Positions 23,875 to 35,300 of a stretch of 64,000 nucleotides of DNA are shown one piece after another. Position 1 is the first letter of the stretch, and each line of letters opens with the position of its first letter. The notes below the pieces were generated by a model that worked only from the letters and a program-made list of their open reading frames with translations, was not told the DNA's origin and searched no databases. The position numbers and the translations under genes were made by a program. Source of the DNA: Fragum whitleyi (taxonomy: Eukaryota > Mollusca > Bivalvia > Cardiida > Cardiidae); NCBI GenBank assembly GCA_948146395.1, contig OX411543.1, positions 64,534,534-64,598,533 on the forward strand, in the 5' to 3' direction.

Positions 23875-24027
23875 TAAGGTAGTGGAACCGTAATAGTTCC
23901 GCACCATTTCGGAACTCATGGTCTTTAACAATGTTAACCGAGGTTTCCATATGAAAATCATTAGGAAACCTTGTTAAAGTTCATTATTCCGAAATGTTGC
24001 GGGTCTTTTACGGGTCCACTACCTTAA
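23875..24027. mobile_element. TTAA-type MITE (TTAAGGTAGTGG ends)
   Basis: TTAAGGTAGTGGAACC at left and GGTCCACTACCTTAA at right are inverted, with TTAA at both tips. The centre ACCGAGGTTTCC...AATCATTAGGAAACC is a second hairpin. A longer relative is at 62730-62983. TTAA tips fit piggyBac- or Kolobok-mobilised MITEs. Confidence 0.8.
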
Positions 24028-24350
24028 ATGTCCCCGCTTCATGAATATTTCTCAGCAATGTAGGATAATTTCAGACCGTTTGAAACTCAATTTCGAGTAT
24101 GTTTTATGTTCTATGTCCCCAGTAACCTTTATTTTAGTTGAATCCCACTAATTTCATGTATTCTGGTTGACTGAAAATGGCTTTTAATTCCCAAACGAAA
24201 AAGAAAGTTGCCGATCTAAGCAAGGTTTTTGTTAGCTTGCGCACAACGTACATGTAGCCCCTTAGAACTCTAGCCTGTCTCATTAAGAGTAATCTTTACT
24301 TTTTTGCTTGATGATCTGAAATTTTAAGACATAAAGTGTTGTTTTTTTTT

Positions 24351-24432
24351 ATTTCATGGAGTTATGAAACTGAAAATCTTATCACATTTGTGCGTGATAA
24401 GGTTTTTACGATTTATACTTCCATGAAATAAG
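24351..24432. repeat. Palindromic hairpin element
   Basis: ATTTCATGGAGTTATGAAAC...CTTATCAC opposes GTGATAAGG...TACTTCCATGAAAT. Arms of about 35 bp with mismatches around a short ATTTGTGC loop. Confidence 0.6.
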
Positions 24433-24514
24433 AAATACTCCGTTCATCGCTATCATTCACAAAGAAGTTCATGCTCGATAAAAGATTTTTGAGAGAAAAA
24501 ACATTTTATGTGTC

Positions 24515-24516
<2 letters not shown>

Positions 24517-24551
<35 letters not shown>

Positions 24552-24552
24552 T
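24517..24552. repeat. (ATT)n microsatellite
   Basis: About twelve uninterrupted ATT/TTA units. Confidence 0.95.
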
Positions 24553-24570
24553 GCCGAGGCTTTTAATCCA

Positions 24571-24640
24571 GGGGTTAGTGTAAAACTATTGTAAGTGCCT
24601 ATAAATTTATAGGCACTTGCAATAGTTTTGCACTAGCCCA
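24571..24640. mobile_element. Short palindromic MITE (GGGTTAGTGTAAAAC)
   Basis: Arms GGGTTAGTGTAAAACTATTG and TGCACTAGCCC-type end fold around TAAGTGCCTATAAATTTATA. The same design (GGGTTCAGCGCAAAAC...) is at 58044-58117 and 52738-52802. Confidence 0.75.
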
Positions 24641-24946
24641 CCAATTTCCCTTCCCTTGATAACTGGCATGTCTCGATCACGTCCCCTAAAAACTCTTCAA
24701 ATTGGATTCGTTCACATATCTGTCGTCAGGGAATTGATAAATAGAAATCAGCAAGGATATAAGTAAAAGTGTCCGACGTTGTATATAGATTTTGTCCCTC
24801 ATCTTATTGAATGCTCGTCCATTAGGGTAAAATTGTCGTTATATCGTCATAGACCAGAGTTAATTAAACTATCAAATAACAATAAATAAACCCAGATCGA
24901 TTTTTTTCTTTGCCAATCAAGAAACGAAGAACTTTTTAGTATTAAG

Positions 24947-25161
24947 GACCCGTCACGCGAAAAGGGACCATCTCGGAAGTGCGAAATGTGTCTCACCTAG
25001 TCAGACTGTGCGGAAAATATTTTTGCAATTCACTAATTTTCGGAATCTAGAATATTCGATCTTCATTCCCTGTGTAAGATTTTATATAAACCGACCACCG
25101 GTTGATCTCGAAGTATTTAATTTACGGAGTTCCCAGATGGTACCTTTTAGCGTGACGGATC
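24947..25161. mobile_element. MITE with GACCCGTCACGCGAAAAGG ends
   Basis: GACCCGTCACGCGAAAAGGG and the right end CCTTTTAGCGTGACGGATC are inverted repeats; ACCATCT-GGAA and TTCCCAGATGGT extend the arms. Relatives are at 26402-26640, 29497-29695 and, right end only, about 62225-62258. Confidence 0.75.
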
Positions 25162-25282
25162 ACATTTCTTAACTCTGGTTCTGGCTCCTTGAAAATCGTT
25201 TGTTGAGGACCAAATGTCGTTTCTGTAGTTTTGTTTGATGGCCCATCGACGAAATAACGCGTTGGTCTTCTTCAACTTTCCG

Positions 25283-25560
25283 GTCGCCGTCATATCGCAG
25301 TAAGTAGCGCGTCTGATTTTCAATCTAAAGGTCCTCGGTTCAATCCCCGATGGCGGCACTCATTCTTTCCGACTATTGGTCTCTCACCAATGGATTGAAA
25401 ATCGTAGACCTATGTGGGATAGCACTTGGAGGCTAGAAAAGGTTGTAATCGTGGTACTGATGTGAGAAATAAACAGGAAACTGTTGTTAGGTGCTCTAGT
25501 CACCGCGATATAACTAGGGAAAAAAATGAAAGCGGCGTAAAACTCCATTCAAATAAACAA
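25283..25560 (+). mobile_element. tRNA-derived SINE, full length
   Basis: The tRNA-like head (25283-25359) has an A-box-like CGCAGTAAGTAGCG and B box GGTTCAATCCC, ending GATGGCGGCA. The body follows: TGGTCTCTCACCAATGG, ATCGTAGACCTATGTGGGA, CTTGGAGGCTAG, GTTAGGTGCTCTAGTCACCG; then the tail GCGGCGTAAAACTCCATTC. It is the most complete copy in the window and defines the module order. It is not a functional tRNA gene. Confidence 0.85.
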
Positions 25561-26401
25561 AACAAATTCTTCAACTATCCCCCCAAACGATTCAACTTAC
25601 AGATACTCTTCTACAGCCAAAAGTATGACGTGAGACATAGACGCGTTCTTATAGTATAAACAATTCATGAAGGGGCTTGCAGTAAGAAGTATGATTTTTA
25701 CGGAAGCTTGTACGCAGTCTTATACCTGGTACAGTGTAGTAAAAAAGTGAACAGTCTAGAAGCATGCAAGATGATGGACGTAAACAAGAATAAAGCGTAA
25801 GTAAATTTTCAAACGCAAAAATGTAGATTAATGCCACTGATGGTGTTTTATAATAGTCATTGTGACCAACATGAAATGTCCGATTTTCTGATTTTCCCAT
25901 CGATTTCTCGTGATGCCTACTTTACAACTAGGATTCAATCGATAAAGTTGGGTACTTAGCAAAAACAAAAAATGAAGCGGTGATCGCATGAATCATTCCA
26001 GAATATTGGATTCATTACAAATAAAATCAACAATGTTCAACAACCTATTGTAAGCCCAAACCCCCACAAACCACACGGATTTTTGACAGCTCTGAAAGAG
26101 CATTGTGGAAAGTGATATTTTTGTTTTCGTAAATGAACAACGGTCCAGTGTAGCAACAGGCCGTCTTTTTCAATAGTACATTGGAGATACATGGGTTTTG
26201 AGGAAATTTTAAGCCAGTGGAGATACATTTTTGGAAACTGTGTTGAAACATGGCTTAGAACCGTGTAGAACATGCATGACATTGGTAAATAATGACTTTG
26301 TCGTTATGACAAGTCTTACATTCTTATGCCGCCAAGAATTCATATATTTGGTAAACAATTTTTCAGACCCTCATCTAGTAAAACAAATGAAATAAATGTG
26401 G
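25561..26401. other. No gene recognised
   Basis: Two overlapping minus-strand ORFs at 26037-26282 lack splice support and motifs. No clear transposon ends were found. Confidence 0.35.
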
Positions 26402-26640
26402 CTTTCATGCGAAAAGGGACCTGGGTAGCGCGTAAAGTGTCGACCCTAGTCAGACTGCGCAGACTGACTAGAATTGAAAGTTTTCGCACTTTGCTTATTT
26501 CCTGAATCTAGAATGACCAATCTACCTTCCCGTGAAAGAAATTTTGAAATCCGATATCTGGTTGATCTGTGTTGGACATAATCTCTTTTTCAATTTTTTT
26601 TACAGAGTTCCCAGATGGTCGCTTTTCGCGTGACAGGTCA
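26402..26640. mobile_element. MITE, GCGAAAAGGGAC family
   Basis: ATGCGAAAAGGGACCTGGG, CCTAGTCAGACTGCGCAGAC, GAATCTAGAATGACCAATCT and GTTCCCAGATGGTCGCTTTT match 24947-25161 in order. Its left tip has lost GACCCGTCAC. Confidence 0.75.
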
Positions 26641-27079
26641 CTTATGGTAAGTTGTTCATCCATTTATGCTGACAGTGTCACAGCGACCGAGAGAAACCAA
26701 ATTAATAGGCCATCCATTATTTGTGAGCTGTCCACGAATTTACATACAGAGAAATAAATTGGTTCCCATACGGTCCTAGAATCAACAACTTCCACTATAA
26801 AACTAAAAATCTCAATTCAATTGCTTTTTTGTGGTTTATCGAGGAATAATGGTAGATTATCCCTTGATAATCTCACCACAAAAGCAGTGAAATTATCAAA
26901 AACCTATGACCTGCTTTTGTGCATTTCATCCTATCTGACGTCATCTATGCGGGGAGAAATAAGTGACATCACAATGAACGTTGCATAGCAATCACGTGCA
27001 AAATTGACGCGCTTCACGAAAATATGTCCTAGAAATTTCACATTTTTTTTCATTTTTGCATAAAAGAAATAGATTAATT
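26641..27079. other. No gene; small hairpins
   Basis: TAGATTATCCCTTGATAATC and AAAGCAG...CTGCTTTTG near 26850-26925 form short hairpins; no exon support. Confidence 0.35.
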
Positions 27080-27215
27080 GTTTGTTTTCGAGGAAGATCG
27101 ATTAATATTTCATTTCGTGAACAACAAAAGCTATATTTTCACTACTCGTGAAAATATAGCTTTTGTTGTTCACTCATTGAAATATATATCGATCTAACAC
27201 TGAAACAAACGATCA
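27080..27215. mobile_element. Long palindromic MITE
   Basis: GAACAACAAAAGCTATATTT-TCAC, a TACTC loop, then GTGA-AAATATAGCTTTTGTTGTTC gives near-perfect inner arms. ATCGATTAATATTTCA and TGAAATATATATCGAT extend them, and TTGTTTGTTTTCG / GAAACAAACGATC extend further. Arm length is about 60 bp. Confidence 0.8.
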
Positions 27216-27589
27216 CCCTCTATTTCTCTCTCCCACACTACAATGCCCTTTCCGAGCCGCCCGCTGCTCATACCATATAGGTTCATGATTAACCAACCAT
27301 TGATGATTGACATTAGTCGGAAAAATGGGTCCCGCCGTGGAAGATCGAATTCGGGCCATCTGCTCTCTGGTGGCGTTTTTTTTTCGCACTATGCAGTGAC
27401 ATATTGACGTCACAAAAGGTGACGTGAACCCATCACATACCGACTGACTTTTAAAATATGTGGCACATTCAGGTTAATTTCAAAGCTTGTCTCATTTTCT
27501 GCTTTAATCTTTTCCAAGTAAAATAATATCCATCCGAGAGCAATGTATTTTCACTTCAACCTTTTCAATCTGTTTTATTCTGAGTTATT

Positions 27590-27830
27590 AATGAACTGGC
27601 AGGGCGGGGCTAGGCTGTGACGTAATTTGGCGGGTTAACTTCTAAATATTTTGGATTCATTGAAAAATTAGCCGGCAATAATCGTTAACGCGTGCAGATT
27701 ACTGTATTCTAAAACCAAGAGGATTCACGTGCTTAGAGAAAGTGAACATATTTCATCGTAGGGTTACTAAGGCCCCGGAAAACTGTAGTTACGAGGGTTG
27801 GTTACCAACCTACGCTTTACGGTCCTAAGT
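27590..27830. mobile_element. MITE related to 51840-52085
   Basis: GGGCGGGGCTAGGCTGTGAC, TGAACATATTTCATCGTAGG and ACGAGGGTTGGTTACCAACC appear reverse-complemented and diverged at 52085-51840 (GTCACAGCTTAGCCACGCCC, GAAATATGTTCAC, GGTTGGCAACCAAACCCTCG). Confidence 0.6.
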
Positions 27831-28411
27831 ATAGGCCTACAATTTCAAGTGAGTGATCAAGATCAATTTTACATTGAAAATGATAGGAGATAACGGTTTC
27901 TCGAACCTCACTTTTTCTTGCAGAACTATAAATTATGTCGACTATCTTAAGGAGGAAATAATAATGAATACCTTAATAATGATTTACCTTAATCTTAAGT
28001 GCATCGACCCGTTACTTAGGTTCCGCCCTGCCAGGGGAAAAATCGTGGATAATACTAGGTTAAGTGAGTAGGTCCATGAATATTTTAATAAATAATTTAA
28101 TTCTACATGAACCCTCAACTTTCGTGCATTCTGATAGGCCGAAAATTTGGGTTTATTTGAGAACAATATTGATCACTCAACTTTTATATAAGCTGTCCCT
28201 GTCCCGTAAAGTTGTCCTGATTCATTTCATAAATCCTAATTTTTTACTTCGTGGTATTGAATTATTAGATATGAAGAGAGTGATCACCTATCCATATTAC
28301 AGTATGAGTAGGTTTTCAGTTTCATACCTTCTTGAAATCAACAAACATTCTCTTCATCTTTTAAATGAAAATTGCAAGTTCCAAGAAGACAATTGAAACA
28401 GGGCGAAACAC
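27831..28411. other. No gene recognised; one 110-codon ORF
   Basis: A + ORF at 28064-28396 has no recognisable motif, no clear start context and the same base composition as its flanks. It is probably chance or repeat relic. Confidence 0.35.
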
Positions 28412-28680
28412 TTCCAAATTCAGCCAAGGGGCTAGGACAACAAAAATTCAGTATTTAACATAATGGGTATAGGCACTTTCTCAAGAAGTTTAGGGGTCCA
28501 GCCCAAAGTCTTTGGATCATGGGAGACTGGGCCCCTGCTTATCTTTTTCCCTGGGAAAGAGAGGGTAATTTGAAATGAACCATCCTTATCTATATGGGAA
28601 AAATATTGTGGGAAAATGAGATATTGCTTAATACAAGCAATTTCTTATTTACCAACGATGTTTTTAAGTACAAAATCAAA
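28412..28680. mobile_element. Hairpin-core MITE
   Basis: GGGGTCCAGCCCAAAGTCTT...ACTGGGCCCCTGCTT precedes the hairpin ATGAGATATTGCTTAATACA-AGCAATTTCTTATT. The same modules in the same order occur at 53690-53975 (GGGCCCTGCCCAAAATATAG..., then GAGAAATTGCTTCTTGCAAG). Confidence 0.65.
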
Positions 28681-29293
28681 GGGATGTAAAATCAAAGAAT
28701 TTACAAAAGATGGCTAAAAAAATCTTGATGTGGTATAATGACAATGATCAAATTTATGGTCAATAACTTTAATAAAATGATTATCACATGTTTTGGATGA
28801 ATACAAGAACTGAAACGTAGGGGTTATCTGCCCTTCTATCCCTATACATTGCTATTAGAAAACATAAATTATCTAAAAGATGTGCAGATCTATTTATTTA
28901 TTTTCCATCAATCTTCATAAAAAGCCTTCGACAAATAACTTACTTTATTTGCACACTAAGTAACTCAGTGTTCCTTTAAAGGCCAGATCACAAAAATATT
29001 CAAACATAACATAACATGATTTCGTTGTTGAAATTTAAAATGATAAAATAATTACTGAGATAAAATTGTTATATAGTGACTGCCTTTAAAATAAATACAT
29101 TATGCAAATTGATTGGCAGTAAGGTTTATAAATATCAAGATATACACATTTCTAACATATCACACTTTGTTTACCTTTTTTTAACAATACCAATTTCCTA
29201 ATCTTACTATTTTTCTGTCTGTTTGTCTTTTTTACTTATTCTCATTAAAAATAAAAATAAAGGCAATAAGAAAGAAGAGGCCACTGAACAGAT

Positions 29294-29395
29294 TTAAATT
29301 CTCTGTTTGTAGAAAGTCTTTCCTTGTAAACTAAGCTCTTTTTCATAAATTTCAAACTCCTTTTCCAGCTGCTGTTTGAGAGCAACTCTTCTGAC
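29294..29395 (-). CDS. CFAP141-like gene, terminal exon 5
   Basis: Acceptor CTTTATTTTCAG|GTCAGAAG, then VRRVALKQQLEKE... to ...GKTFYKQRI and TAA at 29296-29294 (33 residues). Phase 0 entry matches the exon 4 exit. This is the part that most resembles CFAP141. A possible AATAAA on the minus strand lies near 28890-28900 in an AT-rich tract; the real poly(A) site is unknown. Confidence 0.75.
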   Translation of the reverse strand, partial: VRRVALKQQLEKEFEIYEKELSLQGKTFYKQRI

Positions 29396-32300
29396 CTGAA
29401 AATAAAGAGTTCAAAGCTTAATAATTTGTTACTAGATTATACAGTTTGGACTGGTCCAAATTGAAAGATGTTGTGGATGACAAGATTTTTATTTCAGACT
29501 CGTCATGCCAAAAGGGATTTTCTGGGAAGTGAGTAAAGTGTCGACCCTAGTCAGACTGCGCAGACTGAATGTAGAATGATCAATTTGCCTTCTCCTCAAA
29601 GGGATTTTGAAATGAGACTTCTGGTTGGCCTGTATTAGAACTTATATGTTTGCCAAATATTTTTAAATGGAATTTCTAGATGGTTTTTTGTCATTTTTGA
29701 AAAAAAGCATTACGAAAAATGAAGAGCTACAGATAGATGGGGTATTTTGGTTTTAAAATCTAAATATTTCATTATTCCTAACTTAACCCCTATGAATTTG
29801 GTACTTGTTTGAAACTTCTCATCAAGACAATTCAAATGAAAAGCCACAACACACAGTTTTATTTGGAAATAAAGATTTTAGACTGGCTTTACCCCCTCTT
29901 ATCTGGACCCTTGGAAGAAATAGCTTGTAATAAGCAATTACTTCATGTTCCTGAATGATTAACAAAGCCTTTTTCTTGAAAGGTAAGATTGTTTGGTAAT
30001 AGCCTTAACCCTGCCACACCCAATATTTTTGGGCCAATCAATATTTCATGCACAATTTTGAAAAGGGTCACCCAAGGGACATTCTGGTAAAGTTTTATTT
30101 AAATCAGCCCAGTGGATCACAAGAAGAAGTTTTCTACAGTGTTGATGACAGACGACAGATGACGCACAATAGATGACGCACGACAGACTCAGGGTGATCC
30201 TAAAAGCTTCTCTTGAGCATGTTGTGCTCAGGTGAGCTAAAAAAGAAAGCCACATTACATCAAATTTTCATTTTGACGATCAGTCATTTATTTATTCTAA
30301 ATGAGAATAGTTGGACAGGGACATCAAATTATGAACCAGTAATTATTTGGCCTTAAAATGTGTCCTAGAACTTTAACCTACAGTCATAAATTGAAACAGC
30401 ACATTTGCACAAGGAGAGGAACATGCATGCCAACCTTTTTTGGTCTGGAAAATCACATGTTGGACACATATACCCATTGCAGATAACAAATATCCAGATC
30501 GATGCTACAAATAGATTGGGTATTTTGGATTTCAAATTAAATTTTTCAATTCTGCTCGCACAAATCCTATATTGCGGTACTCATTTGTATTGTCTCATTG
30601 AGACAATTCAAATAAATACCAACAACATAGGGTTTCAATGAGAAATTAAGATTTTAGACTCACATTACCCTCTCTTTTCTGTGCCTCTGTCTAATTAACC
30701 CCTCTCCTGCTGTTTACAATTCCTGCTTTACACAAAGCTTTGGGAGAGAGAATGCAGCCTACAGTCCCTGCTTTCTACTTAATAATTGTGAGGAAAAAAC
30801 TTGAGCCACACTGCTTGCAATGACCCCAAAATGGGCAACTTGTTTGAGAAAATTTACATTCAGGGTTCAACTCTAAATATTGTTTGACATCAGCCTGAAG
30901 GACCTTTAAGCCCTTATTCTTACGGATCCTCCTGGATAATAACAGGTCCTAAAATGAAAACTATATGCATTTTTAGCAGTTTAAAGAGTACAACTTGAAA
31001 AAAAAAATGTGGGAAAAGAAGAAATTGCTTGTAATAAGCAATTTCTTCTTTATCCTCAATGTTTTCCATACAGTGGTGAAAGAATCTAGTATTGAAAAGG
31101 CAACTATTTTTCCAAAATTCGACTGATAAGAAATAATATGACCCATAACAACTGGCCTGAAGGACCTGTAATACGGCATCTTCTACCAGTCCTCCCTGAA
31201 ATGCACAAGTCTCGGGGCCCGAGGAATGGCGTTAATGTCGATCCCTGAGATTCATCAGTATTATTTAGGATTCAACCTTTCCGCTTACATGTTACTTATC
31301 ATATATACCAATCAATTGTTTTACCTAGAGCCCTTTACGGCAGTGAATTTCTGTACTCATTGAGTAATAATGACGCCCTTACCCTAGAAAAAGGTCACAG
31401 ACTATGTCTGAAACAAATTCAAGGCCTGCACATCCGATCTAGATCAGATATAGTACATGGTATGTTGAATTCATTTCCTATTAAATTTGAAATTGACAAA
31501 AGAAAATTATTATTTTTCGGACAGCTGTGTCAATTAGACAGGGATTGTGCCGTGAAACTGTTATTTCTTTTTAGACTCTTTTCTCATTTATTATCTTCTT
31601 GTGAAAATGGGTTTATACCACGTTCTTTCCCCTTTAGTATTTTGCACATTCTTTTCCGAATAAGTTGTATCTTGCATTTTCCACTGCACAGGTCATTGCA
31701 TTCCTTTCTTGTTTCTATCCTAGCTGTATGAAATGCGGTCGAAATGACTTGAGGCTAAGTATATCTGAACATATACTAACTGGGTGTCAACATTTCACTA
31801 ATTGTGCCTATTCTTTTCACTTAAATGTTACACATATGCTAGGTCATATAGTTAGCAATTACTTATTGTCACTTGATTCTCATGAATATGTTAAAGCGTT
31901 ATTTGGCTTGAATATCCAGTTTGTGAGATCTCTTGGTAACAACTATGAAATATTTTTTTGCCTCGTACTGAGGTATTTTCACAGTATTATATCTCTATAC
32001 AGAAGACCATTTTAGTCGGTAATAATGAGTATATAAATTAAATTCTCCATATATCTTCTTTCTGCTTAGTCCGAAAGACTTTATGTTAGATGAGAATACT
32101 GTATCTTAAACCATGCTCCTACATAACTTCTTTTCTTTTCGTTTCAGATAAGGCCTTATTGTCGGATGTATGGTATTGATATAAAATAGTGACCCTGATA
32201 TAAATTATTGTATAATCTCCCCCAACATGAGATGATGTTATCTGTAAAAGGTGCATAATAATGCATATGATATAATATATGTCAATCTTTGATAATTTCC

Positions 32301-35300
32301 ATTAATCGCGTGACTTCTGTTTTCTTGTTTACACGTATTTACCATTTTACTTTTATGTCTCACTCGTATCATTCTTTCACCTGCACAGATTATCATTGTT
32401 GTTGTACATATATGTAATCTTCATATTGGAGGAAATAAAGAATATAATAAACATTCATTAGACTCCATTTTGAATGTGTAGTTATGGATGTAACTTAATT
32501 GTATAAAATCTAGCTGTTTTTCTGAAGAAGGCATAGGCCGAAAATTAAAATATAATGAGTTATATTGAATATTCGTTTTCCACTTACAGACAAAGCAGCT
32601 TTAGCAGCCATTCTCATCTCAGATTTGATAATCTCAGCTTCGTTCTTGATTCGTTTTTTCCAGCTGGCTTCTTCAAGATTCTCATTCCAGGCTGCTCTCT
32701 GATTGATGTTCTTCTCCCTATAAACAAACAGACAGGTTGTTATACCATGTATTACATTTGATGTCACTTTCTCTTTTCAGTCATTTGTATATCACAAAAA
32801 ATCATTTTCAATCATTTCTGATTAAATGAGCCAAAGAAATGCAATTTTACACACACAGGGACACACAAGTACATGTAATCATAATTCGATCAAATGCTGT
32901 CCTTTACTGAAGGGTTAATGCAAAAATATTATTATAGTCCGTTTGACTTCTATATGGACCAACCTTTTCATCAATTATATAAAATTGCGTTTGAATAAAG
33001 GATTTGTATGTAGTAAAATCTTAATTTCAGCTTAATACCATTCCAAAAAATATTTTTTGAAAATAAAATGATTTCAAATTAATGATTTTGTCTATCTAGT
33101 TAATGTTAATATTTTCGCATTTTCTGCTCTTAAACACGAGGGGTGATGGAGGCTGTTCAATAGTAAGAAAATGTCAACATATATAGTAAAAACACGTGGT
33201 TTTATACTAAACTTTTGACAGATGAAATGTCCATTATTCCTTATTTGGACATGCTAATTAGCATATCGACGGTCATGTCATCTTAAACTTAAATAGCACG
33301 TGATTTTTACCGTTAGTACTCGCCTTTTCATCAAGTTTTCCTCGTGAAATTCCTAACTACTACGTTTAATAATGCTTTTTGATTGGTCTTGACATGTAAA
33401 TATAGGGTTCATCTCAGAATGAATAAAATCAATAATCAATTATCTGGTCAAACGGTTTCTGAAGAAGGAGAGAATATACACAGATTTGATATCCAACGGT
33501 AACATAAATCTTAGACAAACTTAATTATATTGAAAAACTTGATTTTATAGTAATACAATTCAATTAAAATCTTACTCTTTTGACTCGGCCCCTATGCAAA
33601 TCAGTACTATTTTTGGTTATACAATTCGCTGTTCCGTTTAATACAGTCACAAGTAGGTATGAAATGCTGAAAGTTAACATGTAGACGGACGGACAAAATC
33701 ATTATTTTACATTCAAAAATTCTGAAAATCAAAATACGTCATGGTTTTAGCTGGAAAAAATGATATGACAAGAAAAATATGTGTTTCATTAATTAATTTC
33801 TGAGATTTTCGGCGAAATGTTGGTCCATATAGAAGTCAAACGGACTATACTGCCTATAAATATATATAGGCACTTAGACCCGTACGAAAAATTGTAGCGG
33901 ATTCCGCTTGGAAAATAGGCGTAAATGAGACGGAAATGAAGCGGAAATGGTCATTTACGCTTGTAACTCAGGCGTAAGTTTAATTTACGTCTCTGCTACA
34001 TCATAAAGTACTGGCGGAATACATCAGAAATTACGGGCGTAAAATGAATTCAAAGCGGAATTTCATTTCTATACAGTTTTACAGGCGTGCTTCAACACTT
34101 TAACTTTTTCTAGAGACGGATTTTACAGACTTAGCATTTTTATGGAAGTGGAAAGACACTTTAAGCAAGCGTAAAATAACTTAAACTTTTGTTAGAGGCG
34201 TATTTTTCTAACTTAAACATTTCATGTGAAAGAAAACATTACTGTGAGGAAAATTCATGCCGTGATATAACTGAAAAAATGTTGAAAGAGGCGAAAAAAT
34301 CCTTTCAATCAATCTTTCACTTACCCTGAAATGTTATGTCCAATGTTCAAGTTTTTATGCTGAAAATCAGTGAACTCCAAAATGTGACCTTGACCTTGGC
34401 AAATTACCTTGACCTTACTATCAACAACAAGAGCTGTCACTGTAAGATGACAATGCCCCCGACACCGCTTTGATTTAGAAGTTATGGCCAATGTTAAAGT
34501 TTTTGGACGGAATGACGGACGGACGGACAGACGGACAGACGGACGGACGGACAAGTCAAATTTATGATGCCTCCCTATCGGGGGCATAAAAAGGCTTTGT
34601 CACTAGCAATTCATATGTAAAATACCAATGCTATATCACTTACCATTACAAAGTTAGAGCAAATGTAAGAGTTTTAATCTTTTACAAATTTGACCTTGAA
34701 AATGACCTTGACTGATGACCAAGAACTCCATGAGAAAGGTCTTGTCCCAAGCAATCATCATACATGTGAAATATGAAGGCCCCCCCCCCCCGCCTTCACC
34801 CCCCTCCCCCACCCCCATCAAAAAAAAAATCTGAATATACTCACAAAAAATCTTCTTATTCTCAAATAAATATCTTTAAATACAACCATAGTTTCTGAAA
34901 ATATTTTTGAAAAAATATCTACAAGCTTATTTACTTTACCCAAACGAATGCAGTTGATAATGTCCAAGTCTAAAAATAACTAGAACTCCAGTCTATAGAA
35001 ATCCAAGATGGCTGCCGATTTTAAATGAAATTTCCGTTGACATGTTTTTTTGCCTTATTTCCTTTCACTTTTGGAAGAATAGCACATAGAAGGTATGTAA
35101 AAAGCAGTAATTTGATGATTTTTAATAGAATCTTGTCCTGTAGGGCTCAATACAAGTTATTTAGGAATATGAGACAACTTATTTATATCCAGGAAACAAT
35201 GTAATAACTATCGACCAGTTACACTCACTTCTCAAGTGGTGAAGATACTAGAGAGAATTCTGATGGACCAGATTTCAGATCACTTGCTAAAAAACAATGT

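Noticed and set aside
28064..28396. A 110-residue protein
   Set aside because: No motif, weak start, and AT composition like the flanks. Kept only as an unexplained ORF.
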